Below are positions 26,002 through 34,761 of a stretch of DNA of 64,000 nucleotides, piece after piece. The position numbers and the translations under genes are program-made. Source of the stretch: Crocinitomicaceae bacterium (GTDB taxonomy: Bacteria; Bacteroidota; Bacteroidia; Flavobacteriales_D; Crocinitomicaceae); NCBI GenBank assembly GCA_024643725.1, contig JAHEMJ010000011.1, positions 1 through 64,000 of the forward strand. Direction: 5' to 3'. The notes beneath the pieces are model-generated. The model was not told the origin of the DNA. It ran no database searches and worked only from the letters and a program-made list of their open reading frames with translations. Positions within the stretch are counted from its first letter, which is position 1; each line of letters begins with the position of its first letter.

Positions 26002-28308
26002 ATGAAATTTTACTTTTTTTCACTTTTTTTAGCCTTGTATTCGTGGACATCCGCACAAGTTTCAGGTGTGGTGATTGATCAAGAAACAAAGATTGGTCTG
26101 GCGCAAGTGACCGTGAAATCTTCTGAAAACGAAAAGACAGAGTCAAACGCCGACGGGACCTTTACGATTAGTGCAAAAAAATTCCCCTTCACCCTATATT
26201 TTCAGAAAAAAGGGTACGAATTGGATTCCATTCGCATGCAAAAATCAACCTATGTGACCATGTCGTTATCGATTGTTTCTCAGGATGCCAAAACAGTCGT
26301 TGTCACGTCGGGAAAACGAAATCAAAACATTGAGGACATTCCGATTTCCATTGAAATTTTAAAGCCTGCGTTAATCGCTAATAAAGGATTTACCAACTTG
26401 GAACAAGCGGTGAATCAAAGTCCAGGTGTGTTTACAATGGACGGACAAGTCAGCATTCGAGGCGGTGGTGGATACGCCTATGGAGCGGGAAGTCGTGTGA
26501 TGTTATTGTGGAACGGAATCCCTATGCTTTCTCCTGATGTTGGAGATGTCAAATGGAATGCAGTGCCCATGGAACAAGCATCTCAAATTGAAATATTAAA
26601 AGGAGCCTCATCCGTACTTTATGGAAGCGGAGCCTTGAATGGTATTATTGCATTAACAGAAAAGGAACCAACTACGGAAGGTCAATTCAAAGTGAAGTAC
26701 CAATCGGGATTCTATGGCAACCCGAAACGTAGTTCAATGCAATGGTGGAGCCGAACTCCAACGACACATTTACTAGACGTGTATTACGGAAAAGCTAAAG
26801 GTAGATGGGGATGGTCGATCGGTATGAATGGACTAATCGATGAGGGTTACCGAGAAGGAAACGATGAAAAAAGAGCGCGTGTCAATGGCTCGTTTTATTA
26901 TTTCCCGAAGAAACACACCAAAATGAAAATGGGTGTGAGTTACCAATACCAATGGCAAGACAAAGGAATCTTCATTCTTTGGAAAAATGACTCCATGGGA
27001 TATCAGGCCTTGGAAAATACCTTGAGCCGTCAACGCGCGATTCGTTTAAATGTCGACCCATACCTCAAGTTTATCGACAAGCATGACAACAAACACTACC
27101 TAAGAACGCGCTATTATTTGGTCACTACTGGAAATTCAGATAAGGTCTATGATGCTTCGTTGGCTGAAATGTACTATGCTGATTATAACGTTCAAAAGAA
27201 AATTGGAAATACCAATCTCATTACAGGATTCATGGACATGACCAATAAAGTCACTAGTTATGTCTTTGATAACCACATCAGCAACAACCTAGCCTTGTAC
27301 GAGCAAATGGAAACGAAATTCAAGAAATTGGATGTCACTGCAGGGCTGCGTTTGGAATACTGTCAATTGGATCGAGCAAAGCCAGAAACTCAAATTTTGG
27401 TGTTCAATAAATTCACTTCTCCCATCTATCCCATCGTTCGCATTGGTGCACATTACGCGTTGAATAAAGCCACGCACTTTAGAGCTTCTTTCGGACAAGG
27501 AATTCGTTTTCCATCGGTTGCAGAGCGCTATATTTCAGCATCCGTTGGAGGCGTTCGAATTTTTAGAAATCCGGACTTAAGACCTGAAACGGGTTGGAAT
27601 TCTGAAATCGGATGGAAACAAATCATTAAAATGGGCAAATGGATGGGCATGTTTGATGTCGCAGCATTTGTCAATCAGTACAGCAATATGACCGAATTTT
27701 CGTTTGGGGTTTACAAGCCGGATACTATGGCCTTCCTACAAACAAGTAATCCAAATGCCATAAATTACCTATATAATTGGGTTGGATTCCAAGCTCAAAA
27801 TGCAGAAAAAGCGCGCATTTCCGGCGTGGAATGTTCGTTCAATAGCTCTGGTAAAATTGGAAATGTGGAATTGGTTTCTTTATTGGGATACACCTACATG
27901 AATCCAGTAAGTTTGAACAATAATCCGATTTATCGATCCTCATTCTCTGATACGTCAACAAACATGTTGAAATATCGTTTTAATCACTTGGCAAAAGCGG
28001 ATATTCAAGCGACATATAAAAAATGGAGCATCGGTGGATCCATGCGTTACAATAGCTACATGAAAAACATTGACCGTGCATTTGAAGTAGGCGTTTTAGG
28101 GACAGAACTGCTGGTCGGAATGCAGCATTACCGCCAACAATTCCACAAAGGAATCTTTGTTTTCGATGCCCGTTGTAGCTATGAAGTGAAGAAAGGGGTT
28201 AAATTGAATTTAATCGCCAATAATTTCTTGAATGCGGAATATGTTTCGCGTCCAGGAGATATTCAAGCACCACGTAATTTCTTGTTGCAATTGCAATACG
28301 ACTTATAA
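26002..28308 (+). CDS. TonB-dependent outer-membrane receptor, first of a tandem pair
   Basis: This 768-residue receptor has a signal peptide (MKFYFFSLFLALYSWTSAQ), a CarboxypepD-like regulatory domain (about 20-95), a TonB plug (about 105-235; VFTMDGQVSIRGGGGYAYGAGSR, EILKGASSVLYGSGALNGI) and a 22-strand-type barrel ending in LQLQYDL with a hydrophobic final residue. It imports an unknown large substrate using TonB energy. The next gene is a full-length paralogue 65 bp downstream with the same order of motifs, so the pair arose by duplication. No SusD-like partner is adjacent, so it is not a Sus-type glycan locus. Confidence 0.92.
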   Translation: MKFYFFSLFLALYSWTSAQVSGVVIDQETKIGLAQVTVKSSENEKTESNADGTFTISAKKFPFTLYFQKKGYELDSIRMQKSTYVTMSLSIVSQDAKTVVVTSGKRNQNIEDIPISIEILKPALIANKGFTNLEQAVNQSPGVFTMDGQVSIRGGGGYAYGAGSRVMLLWNGIPMLSPDVGDVKWNAVPMEQASQIEILKGASSVLYGSGALNGIIALTEKEPTTEGQFKVKYQSGFYGNPKRSSMQWWSRTPTTHLLDVYYGKAKGRWGWSIGMNGLIDEGYREGNDEKRARVNGSFYYFPKKHTKMKMGVSYQYQWQDKGIFILWKNDSMGYQALENTLSRQRAIRLNVDPYLKFIDKHDNKHYLRTRYYLVTTGNSDKVYDASLAEMYYADYNVQKKIGNTNLITGFMDMTNKVTSYVFDNHISNNLALYEQMETKFKKLDVTAGLRLEYCQLDRAKPETQILVFNKFTSPIYPIVRIGAHYALNKATHFRASFGQGIRFPSVAERYISASVGGVRIFRNPDLRPETGWNSEIGWKQIIKMGKWMGMFDVAAFVNQYSNMTEFSFGVYKPDTMAFLQTSNPNAINYLYNWVGFQAQNAEKARISGVECSFNSSGKIGNVELVSLLGYTYMNPVSLNNNPIYRSSFSDTSTNMLKYRFNHLAKADIQATYKKWSIGGSMRYNSYMKNIDRAFEVGVLGTELLVGMQHYRQQFHKGIFVFDARCSYEVKKGVKLNLIANNFLNAEYVSRPGDIQAPRNFLLQLQYDL

Positions 28309-28373
28309 TTTCAAGATCGATAGACGAAAATGTCCTTCTATTTCGTTATTTTCACGTCCTACTACAACCTATT

Positions 28374-30758
28374 ATGAATAAATATTTTCTATTTCTACTT
28401 TACTTGATCGGTGCATCTATGGCACAAGCGCAAGTTTCTGGAACCGTTGTTAGCGCTGAAGATCAACAAGTACTTCCAAACGCTAAAATCATTGCTTCGG
28501 ATGGCGAAAAAGCAATGACTGATTTTGAAGGGAAATTCACCTTGAATCCCACGAAATATCCACTGAAGATCATCGTTGCCATGATTCAATACGCGAATGA
28601 CACGTTGGAAGTGAATCAAGCAGGCCCCATAACGATCCGTTTGAAACCAAAAACGAAGGATGAATCAACCGTGGTGGTCAGTGCGGGAAAACGCAAACAA
28701 GCCATTGAAGAAATTCCTGTTTCAATGGAAATTATCAAGCCACAACTAATTGATAATAAAGGAATAACTGACTTAGAACAAGCGGTTGACCAAACACCAG
28801 GGGTTTTTACGATGGATGGACAAGTCAGCATTCGCGGTGGTTCGGGTTTCGCCTACGGAACAGGAAGTCGCGTGCTGTTGTTGTGGAACGGAATGCCGCT
28901 TTTATCAGGATACGCGGGTGACACGCAATGGAATGCCATTCCCATGGAACAAGCTTCACAAATTGAGGTCATGAAAGGAGCCTCCTCTGTATTGTACGGA
29001 AGCGGTGCCTTAAATGGTGTCATCGCGTTGGCAGAGAAAGAACCAAAGTCCATTCCGGAAACGAAAATTAAAATTCAAAATGGTATCTACGGTAATCCAG
29101 CAAGAGCGAGTTTAAAATGGTGGGACAAAGCCCCAATGTTTCAACAAGTGGAGGCGTATCACGCTAAGATGAATCGCTATATGGGATATACCGTTTCAAC
29201 AACGTTATTCAAAAACGATGGATACCGTCAAGGGGAGATTGAAAATCGTGCGCGTGTCAGTGGAACGATCTATTTTCGACCGAAAACTGCGACACGCTTA
29301 AAAGCTGGAGTTGGCTACAATTATCAAATGCAAAAAACCGGAAGCTTCTTGATCTGGCAAAGTGATTCTTTGGGGTATATTCCAAGTGGAGGAGCAGATA
29401 CCAGCAATGCCGCTTCAACTTTGACGTATAATTTCGGACAACGCTTATTTGTGGATCCGTATGTGAAATTCATCGATAAAAAGAACAATTTACATCACTT
29501 AAAAACACGTGTATATTACGCACACAACACCAACATCAATAATCCGAGTCAAAGCAATGGAGCAGTGATCTATTTTTCAGATTATTCCATCCAAAAGCAA
29601 TTTAAAAATGGAGGAACCATGACCTCAGGGGCTTCCAATATCTACAATGTGGTGCGCTCCAATTTATTCGGCGACCACAATTCAGAAAATCTTGCGCTAT
29701 ACACTCAGCTTGAATTACACAAGGGTAAATGGGACTTTAGCGCGGGCGCTCGCTTGGAGTATTTTCAAATGGATGGAAAAGGTGGAGATACGGACTTCAT
29801 GATTTCTGAAAAGAAGAACATTAAAATTCCCTTTTATCCTATTCTCCGCACGGGAGTACATTATCAAGCAGCGAAATACACGCATTTACGCGCTTCTTTT
29901 GGACAAGGAATTCGATATCCTTCCGTGGCGGAACGATATACACAAACATCGGTTGGCGCCTTGAATATTTTCCCAAATCCGTATTTAACACCCGAAATTG
30001 GTTGGGCGGGTGAAATAGGCATCAAACAAGGAGTGAAAATTGGTTCATGGAAAGGATTCATTGATCTTGCTGCATTTGTGAATCAATACAGTAACATGAT
30101 GGAATTTTCTTTCGTCTACTTTAATCCCATTTCTCAAAAACCATTGAACCCAATTAATCCGAGTCCGGAGGATATTACCTTCTTAACAAGTGGAAATTAC
30201 AATGTGAGTGATTGGGTAGGATTCCAAGCGCAAAATGTAGAAAAAGCACGCATTTCTGGTTTGGATTTCTCTTTCAATTCCATGGGGAAATTAGGGAATG
30301 TCGAATTGATTTCCTTACTCGGATATACCTATATGAATCCAATTAGCTTGAATAGCAACACTTTGTATACAGCTACTTATTCAGACACCACAACCAACAT
30401 GTTGAAGTATCGCTTTAAGCACTTAGCAAAAGCAGATATCGAGGCAAATTACAAACAATGGAGTTTCGGTGTTTCTTCGCGATACAATAGTTACATGAAA
30501 AATATTGACCGCGTTTTTGAATCGGATTTAGATCCTGCCGTGAATAGTGAGGTATATATCCTTCCAGGATTAAAAGCATACCGACAAGCCCATAACAAGG
30601 GAAACATCGTATTCGATGCCCGAATTGGATACAAGATCACGGATAATTACCGCGTTAGTTTTATTGTCAATAACCTATTTAACGCAGAATATTCGAGTCG
30701 TCCCGGGGACATCCAACCTCCGCGAAACTTTATTGCACAACTCCAAATGAAATTTTAA
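28374..30758 (+). CDS. TonB-dependent outer-membrane receptor, second of a tandem pair
   Basis: This 794-residue paralogue of the preceding receptor has a signal peptide, CarboxypepD-like domain (EDQQVLPNAKIIASDGE), plug (GVFTMDGQVSIRGGSGFAYG) and barrel (ending NFIAQLQMKF). Long identical or near-identical blocks are shared with its neighbour (for example VGFQAQN, YTYMNP, LFNAEYSSRPGDIQPPRNF), while some extracellular loops differ in length, which suggests different ligands. The stop shares one base with the start of kdsB (TAATG), so the receptor and Kdo activation are translationally coupled. Confidence 0.92.
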   Translation: MNKYFLFLLYLIGASMAQAQVSGTVVSAEDQQVLPNAKIIASDGEKAMTDFEGKFTLNPTKYPLKIIVAMIQYANDTLEVNQAGPITIRLKPKTKDESTVVVSAGKRKQAIEEIPVSMEIIKPQLIDNKGITDLEQAVDQTPGVFTMDGQVSIRGGSGFAYGTGSRVLLLWNGMPLLSGYAGDTQWNAIPMEQASQIEVMKGASSVLYGSGALNGVIALAEKEPKSIPETKIKIQNGIYGNPARASLKWWDKAPMFQQVEAYHAKMNRYMGYTVSTTLFKNDGYRQGEIENRARVSGTIYFRPKTATRLKAGVGYNYQMQKTGSFLIWQSDSLGYIPSGGADTSNAASTLTYNFGQRLFVDPYVKFIDKKNNLHHLKTRVYYAHNTNINNPSQSNGAVIYFSDYSIQKQFKNGGTMTSGASNIYNVVRSNLFGDHNSENLALYTQLELHKGKWDFSAGARLEYFQMDGKGGDTDFMISEKKNIKIPFYPILRTGVHYQAAKYTHLRASFGQGIRYPSVAERYTQTSVGALNIFPNPYLTPEIGWAGEIGIKQGVKIGSWKGFIDLAAFVNQYSNMMEFSFVYFNPISQKPLNPINPSPEDITFLTSGNYNVSDWVGFQAQNVEKARISGLDFSFNSMGKLGNVELISLLGYTYMNPISLNSNTLYTATYSDTTTNMLKYRFKHLAKADIEANYKQWSFGVSSRYNSYMKNIDRVFESDLDPAVNSEVYILPGLKAYRQAHNKGNIVFDARIGYKITDNYRVSFIVNNLFNAEYSSRPGDIQPPRNFIAQLQMKF

Positions 30759-31489
30759 TGAAAGTACTCGGCATCATTCCGGCTAGATACGCCTCTTCTC
30801 GTTTTCCTGGTAAACCATTGATTGATTTAAAAGGAAAGTCGATGATCCAACGCGTTTATGAAGGAGCTTTGAAGTCCAAAGCGATGTCGAAAGTCATTGT
30901 TGCGACCGATGATCAACGCATCGTGGATGAGGTCTTGCGTTTTGGCGGAAATGTCTGTTTGACGAATGAAAACCATCAAAGTGGAACAGATCGTTGCGCA
31001 GAAGTGGCACGAATGAATCCAGGTTTTGATGTGGTCATCAACATTCAGGGTGACGAGCCTTTGGTTGACCCCAATCAATTAGATCAACTTTTGTCGGCAT
31101 TCGAAGAGATGGATGTGCATCTAGCAACCTTAGGAATTCCGACAAATGATGAACATGATTTGAGTAATCCGAACCGCATTAAAATTATTTTAGATAAGGG
31201 TCGTAATGCCTTGTATTTTAGCCGAAGTTGCGTGCCTAATACCCATCATTTCAAAGGAGAACACCTATCGAATTATCCCTTCATACGCCACATTGGGCTT
31301 TATGCTTACCGCAGTAAAACGTTGTTGGAAATTAGTCAATTACCTCCAACTGAACTCGAAAAAATGGAATCCTTGGAACAATTGCGCTGGTTGTATTATG
31401 GATATCAAATCAAAGTGGTGGAGACGACCATCGAAACACCAAACATCGACGTGCCGGAAGACGTAGAGAAAGTATTACACTTTTTGTAA
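30758..31489 (+). CDS. kdsB: 3-deoxy-manno-octulosonate cytidylyltransferase
   Basis: KdsB makes CMP-Kdo, the activated sugar for the inner core of lipopolysaccharide. The 243-residue protein shows IIPARYASSRFPGKPL (nucleotide P-loop), VIVATDDQRIVDE, SGTDRCAEVA, INIQGDEPLVDP, and YFSRSCVPN, the normal cytidylyltransferase set. It starts on the stop codon of the second TonB receptor, and the next gene has its own promoter overlapping its 3' end. Confidence 0.96.
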   Translation: MKVLGIIPARYASSRFPGKPLIDLKGKSMIQRVYEGALKSKAMSKVIVATDDQRIVDEVLRFGGNVCLTNENHQSGTDRCAEVARMNPGFDVVINIQGDEPLVDPNQLDQLLSAFEEMDVHLATLGIPTNDEHDLSNPNRIKIILDKGRNALYFSRSCVPNTHHFKGEHLSNYPFIRHIGLYAYRSKTLLEISQLPPTELEKMESLEQLRWLYYGYQIKVVETTIETPNIDVPEDVEKVLHFL

Positions 31490-31513
31490 TTCCATCTTTC
31501 TTTTGTAAATTTG
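31481..31513 (+). promoter_or_regulatory. Complete -33/-7 promoter, start codon 4 nt downstream
   Basis: TTTTTG at 31481-31486, a 19-nt spacer and TAAATTTG at 31506-31513 match the Bacteroidetes consensus (TTTG, 19-21, TAnnTTTG). The ATG of the HU-CCDC81/SPOR gene is at 31518, so the transcript is predicted to be leaderless. The -33 element lies within the last codons of kdsB. Confidence 0.65.
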
Positions 31514-31517
31514 GGAA

Positions 31518-32558
31518 ATGATCCCATTTGAAGAAGTTATTTGTCAGCTCATCCTGCGTCACAATTGTGTCGTAGTACCGCATTTTGGTGGATTTGTTGC
31601 TAAAACAATTTCCGCGCAAATCGACTTCGAAAAAGGACTAATCCAAGCACCATACAAACAGTTATTGTTTAATCGTAACCTGATTAACGATGATGGATTG
31701 GTACTAGCTGAATATGCGCGAGTGAATGGATTGTACTACCAAGAAGGACTCGAGCAATTACAAGCTTTTGTGGGAACATTAAATCAGGATTTAGCGCAAG
31801 GGAAAAATGTATCTATTCCGAAACTAGGTGTTTTCACGAAAGATGCAGATGGAGTGATTCGTTTCGAACAAGACCGTCACTTTAACTTTCTGTTAAGTTC
31901 ATATGGACTTTCTAATTTGACCTTTATTCCGACGGAGGAAGAAGTGAAGGAAACGCCAATCGTTCAATTGAATCCAGAGGAATTCGCGAAAGAAACAATA
32001 AAAGCACCGAGCAAATTCTGGAAGTATGCGGCTGCCGCTTGCTTATTGCCTTTTGCATTTTATTCCTTTTGGATCCCGATGAAAACAGATGTTCTTCATT
32101 CAGGACTTATTTCATACACAGACTTTAATCCCTTGAAAGGAAAACAAGTTGTGCGTTATGCGGAAAAGCAACTAAATCCTTTGGAAAAAGCTTTTACGGA
32201 AGACGCGTCTATAAGCGATCAATTATCTTCTGAAACTCCAGGTGAGATCGCCTTGTATCAATATGACGAATCAACTGTTTTTGCTATTCAAATACCCAAA
32301 GTTGAAGAACCCGTTCAGTCCATTCCAATGGTTGAAACACCTGCTGCATTTGAGTATGTAGTTGGCTGTTTCTCTGACGAACGCAACGCCCATAATTTTG
32401 TTCAGAAATTGAACAGCTTAGGTTTTCAAGCACATATCCTCCCCGGAGGATCGTTGATCCGCGTCAGTGCGGGCTCAGCAAATAGCCAATCTGAAATTCA
32501 AGCAATCCAATCTAAAGTAAGTTCCAATGGAATCGAAGGATGGATCTGTAAATTATAA
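31518..32558 (+). CDS. HU-CCDC81/SPOR envelope protein
   Basis: This 346-residue protein has three parts: a tandem HU-like CCDC81 domain (1-155; IVVP-like LRHNCVVVPHFGGFVA, LLFNRNLINDDGLVLAEYA, VSIPKLGVFTKDADG), a membrane segment at about 168-188, and a C-terminal SPOR domain (about 275-346; FEYVVGCFSDERNAHNFVQKL). SPOR domains bind denuded peptidoglycan at division sites; HU-CCDC81 domains resemble DNA-binding IHF/HU folds and face the cytoplasm here. The topology could link nucleoid or cytoplasmic partners to the cell wall, which is inference. It is followed 7 bp later by a secreted peptidase gene. Confidence 0.88.
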   Translation: MIPFEEVICQLILRHNCVVVPHFGGFVAKTISAQIDFEKGLIQAPYKQLLFNRNLINDDGLVLAEYARVNGLYYQEGLEQLQAFVGTLNQDLAQGKNVSIPKLGVFTKDADGVIRFEQDRHFNFLLSSYGLSNLTFIPTEEEVKETPIVQLNPEEFAKETIKAPSKFWKYAAAACLLPFAFYSFWIPMKTDVLHSGLISYTDFNPLKGKQVVRYAEKQLNPLEKAFTEDASISDQLSSETPGEIALYQYDESTVFAIQIPKVEEPVQSIPMVETPAAFEYVVGCFSDERNAHNFVQKLNSLGFQAHILPGGSLIRVSAGSANSQSEIQAIQSKVSSNGIEGWICKL

Positions 32559-32565
32559 TCAACAC

Positions 32566-33759
32566 ATGAAAAAATCAGTTAAATTTTTATTGCCAATCTT
32601 TTTTGGCGCGACATTGTCATTCGCACAAGTAACAAATGCGGAAGGAAGTAAGTACAAATTTGAAAAAGTGGTGCAGTTAGATGCAACACCTGTTCAAAGT
32701 CAAGGTAAGACAGGAACGTGTTGGTCCTTTTCTGGAATGTCCTTCTTTGAATCAGAATTAATGCGTTTGGGTGTCGGTAAAGACATCGTACTTTCCGAAA
32801 TGTATACAGTGCGCAAAGCGTATGAGATGAAGGCGGAGAAATACATCCGTATGGACGGTAAAACGAATTTTGGTGAGGGTGGAGCCTTTCATGACATTCC
32901 GTTGGTGATTCGTAAATATGGTATCGTTCCTTACGACCGTTACACAGGATTGGAAAAAACGGAAACCTACAATCACGCGGAAATGTTTAATGCCTTGAAT
33001 AAAATCATGCAGGACATCATACCAAAATTAGGTAATCCAGAGGGGATATCGGACGCTTGGAAAAAAGAATACAATGCCATTCTAGACCAGTACATTGGGA
33101 AAGATGTGAAAGAATTTGAATTTGAAGGAAAAAAATATACACCGAAATCTTTTGCGGAACATTTGCAATTGAACATGGATAACTACGTTTCCTTAACTTC
33201 TTTCACGAATCACGAAATGTATAAAAAATGCATGTTGGAAATTCCAGATAACTGGGCTTGGGGTGAGAGTTATAATGTGGCAATGGATGACTTGGTTCAA
33301 GTGACTAAAGAAGCATTGAAAAATGGATATACCGTCGCTTGGGGGGCAGATGTTTCTGAAAAAGGATTCAGCTTTAGAAACGGCATAGCAATCGTACCAG
33401 CAGATCCAAAAAGTGTGGAAGTGGTTGGAAAAGACGATAAAAACTTTAACAATGCTGGAGCTGAACGTAAATCAAATGCGTTTACTGAACCAACGAAAGA
33501 ATTGAAAATCACCCAAGAATTACGTCAAGAAGCTTACGACAACAAAACGACAACCGATGACCACGGAATGCACATTGTTGGATTATTCACCGATCAAAAT
33601 GGCGTGAATTATTTCTTGGTAAAAAATTCTTGGGGAACTTCGAACTATCCAAAAGGATATTTATACGTATCTGAGAATTACTTTAAATATAAAACCATCA
33701 ACATTTACTTACATAAAGATGGAATTTCTAAAGACGTGCGTACTAAATTGAATTTGTAA
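32566..33759 (+). CDS. Secreted C1-like (bleomycin-hydrolase-type) cysteine peptidase
   Basis: I start at the ATG at 32566, which gives a 397-residue protein with a signal peptide (MKKSVKFLLPIFFGATLSFAQ). The papain-fold residues are seen in order: Gln and Cys in QSQGKTGTCWSFSG, His in DDHGMHIVGLF, Asn in VKNSWGTSNY. The length and insertion pattern resemble C1B aminopeptidase C/bleomycin hydrolase, but an exported form is a Bacteroidetes feature; the substrate is unknown. It follows the SPOR protein with no room for a terminator, so both may share a transcript. Confidence 0.88.
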   Translation: MKKSVKFLLPIFFGATLSFAQVTNAEGSKYKFEKVVQLDATPVQSQGKTGTCWSFSGMSFFESELMRLGVGKDIVLSEMYTVRKAYEMKAEKYIRMDGKTNFGEGGAFHDIPLVIRKYGIVPYDRYTGLEKTETYNHAEMFNALNKIMQDIIPKLGNPEGISDAWKKEYNAILDQYIGKDVKEFEFEGKKYTPKSFAEHLQLNMDNYVSLTSFTNHEMYKKCMLEIPDNWAWGESYNVAMDDLVQVTKEALKNGYTVAWGADVSEKGFSFRNGIAIVPADPKSVEVVGKDDKNFNNAGAERKSNAFTEPTKELKITQELRQEAYDNKTTTDDHGMHIVGLFTDQNGVNYFLVKNSWGTSNYPKGYLYVSENYFKYKTINIYLHKDGISKDVRTKLNL

Positions 33760-33810
33760 GTAATATTGGCAAGAAAATTGCGTTAAAGGGTTGGACTTAA
33801 ATAGTATGAC

Positions 33811-34641
33811 ATGAAAAAAATAGTTTTATTTAGCTTAGGAATTTCATTGGTGTTAAGCGCATGTGGAAAATTCCGTTACGACAAAGATCAATCAGCTGAG
33901 GTGAATCGAAAAGTGGAATCAGCTTTTGATGAAATGACAAATATTTCGGATCAAGCCATCACGGGAAACATGGTTTATTATAAAAATGGCGGGGTGATTG
34001 TAACGCATCCTGGCGATAAACCTGTTCAATTAAAAACGGCATGTAACGTCATCATTACCATCGATACAACAGGTTCTGTGAAAACGGTGACTGTGGATTA
34101 TGGATCAAGTAACTGTGATTGCAATGATGGCAAGACACGTCGCGGGAAAATTGTCACAACGTTTACCGGACCTTATCACGCGCAAGGAACAATCATCACG
34201 CATACACCGGTTGATTACTATGTCAATGACATCAAAATCGAAGGGACAAAAACGGTGGAGAATATGGGCTTGAATACAACTGGACAACCCTATTTCAATG
34301 TGCAAATCGATGGTGTTGCAACACTGACAACGGGCGAAACAATGACTTATACTTCCACACGCGTTCGTACTTGGACCGCTGGATTCAACACGCTGCTTAA
34401 TCGATTCGATGATGAATACGACATTACAGGTACAGCTTCAGGTGTTTTTTCATCCGGAGGAAGTTATACAGCTAACATAACCGCTCCAGTACACATAAAA
34501 GTAGGTTGTGGATTCCCCGTGAGTGGAACGGTGGAAATTACGCCACAAAGCCATCCCGTTCGTGTTCTAGATTATGGAACAGGAACTTGTGATGCAACAT
34601 TTACCGTAACCGTAAACGGACACACGTACACCTTCAATTAA
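33811..34641 (+). CDS. Lipoprotein of unknown function
   Basis: This 276-residue protein begins MKKIVLFSLGISLVLSAC, with the lipobox Cys at 18. The mature part is rich in Thr, Gly and Val and beta-strand-like, with several repeated GTxT/TGTA-type edges and scattered Cys; no family was recognised, although similar 'hypothetical lipoproteins' are common in Flavobacteriia. It is followed by a strong terminator, closing the transcript that may begin at the SPOR gene. Confidence 0.78.
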   Translation: MKKIVLFSLGISLVLSACGKFRYDKDQSAEVNRKVESAFDEMTNISDQAITGNMVYYKNGGVIVTHPGDKPVQLKTACNVIITIDTTGSVKTVTVDYGSSNCDCNDGKTRRGKIVTTFTGPYHAQGTIITHTPVDYYVNDIKIEGTKTVENMGLNTTGQPYFNVQIDGVATLTTGETMTYTSTRVRTWTAGFNTLLNRFDDEYDITGTASGVFSSGGSYTANITAPVHIKVGCGFPVSGTVEITPQSHPVRVLDYGTGTCDATFTVTVNGHTYTFN

Positions 34642-34664
34642 GTAACGTATTGATATTCAATGTT

Positions 34665-34703
34665 AAAAGTGTTCAAAGTGTCATTTGAACACTTTTTCTT
34701 TTT
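34665..34703 (+). terminator. Terminator behind the lipoprotein gene
   Basis: A 13-bp stem (AAAAGTGTTCAAA with TTTGAACACTTTT) is followed by a T-rich tail; it separates the lipoprotein gene from gapA. Confidence 0.85.
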
Positions 34704-34731
34704 TATTGTTATTTAATTCGAGCCTGTTGTG

Positions 34732-34739
34732 TAATTTTG
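34732..34739 (+). promoter_or_regulatory. -7 promoter element of gapA
   Basis: TAATTTTG lies 22 nt before the gapA ATG; TTG at 34706-34708 is a possible -33 element, with a slightly long spacer. Confidence 0.5.
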
Positions 34740-34761
34740 TAAGGATAAAATACCTCAAAAG

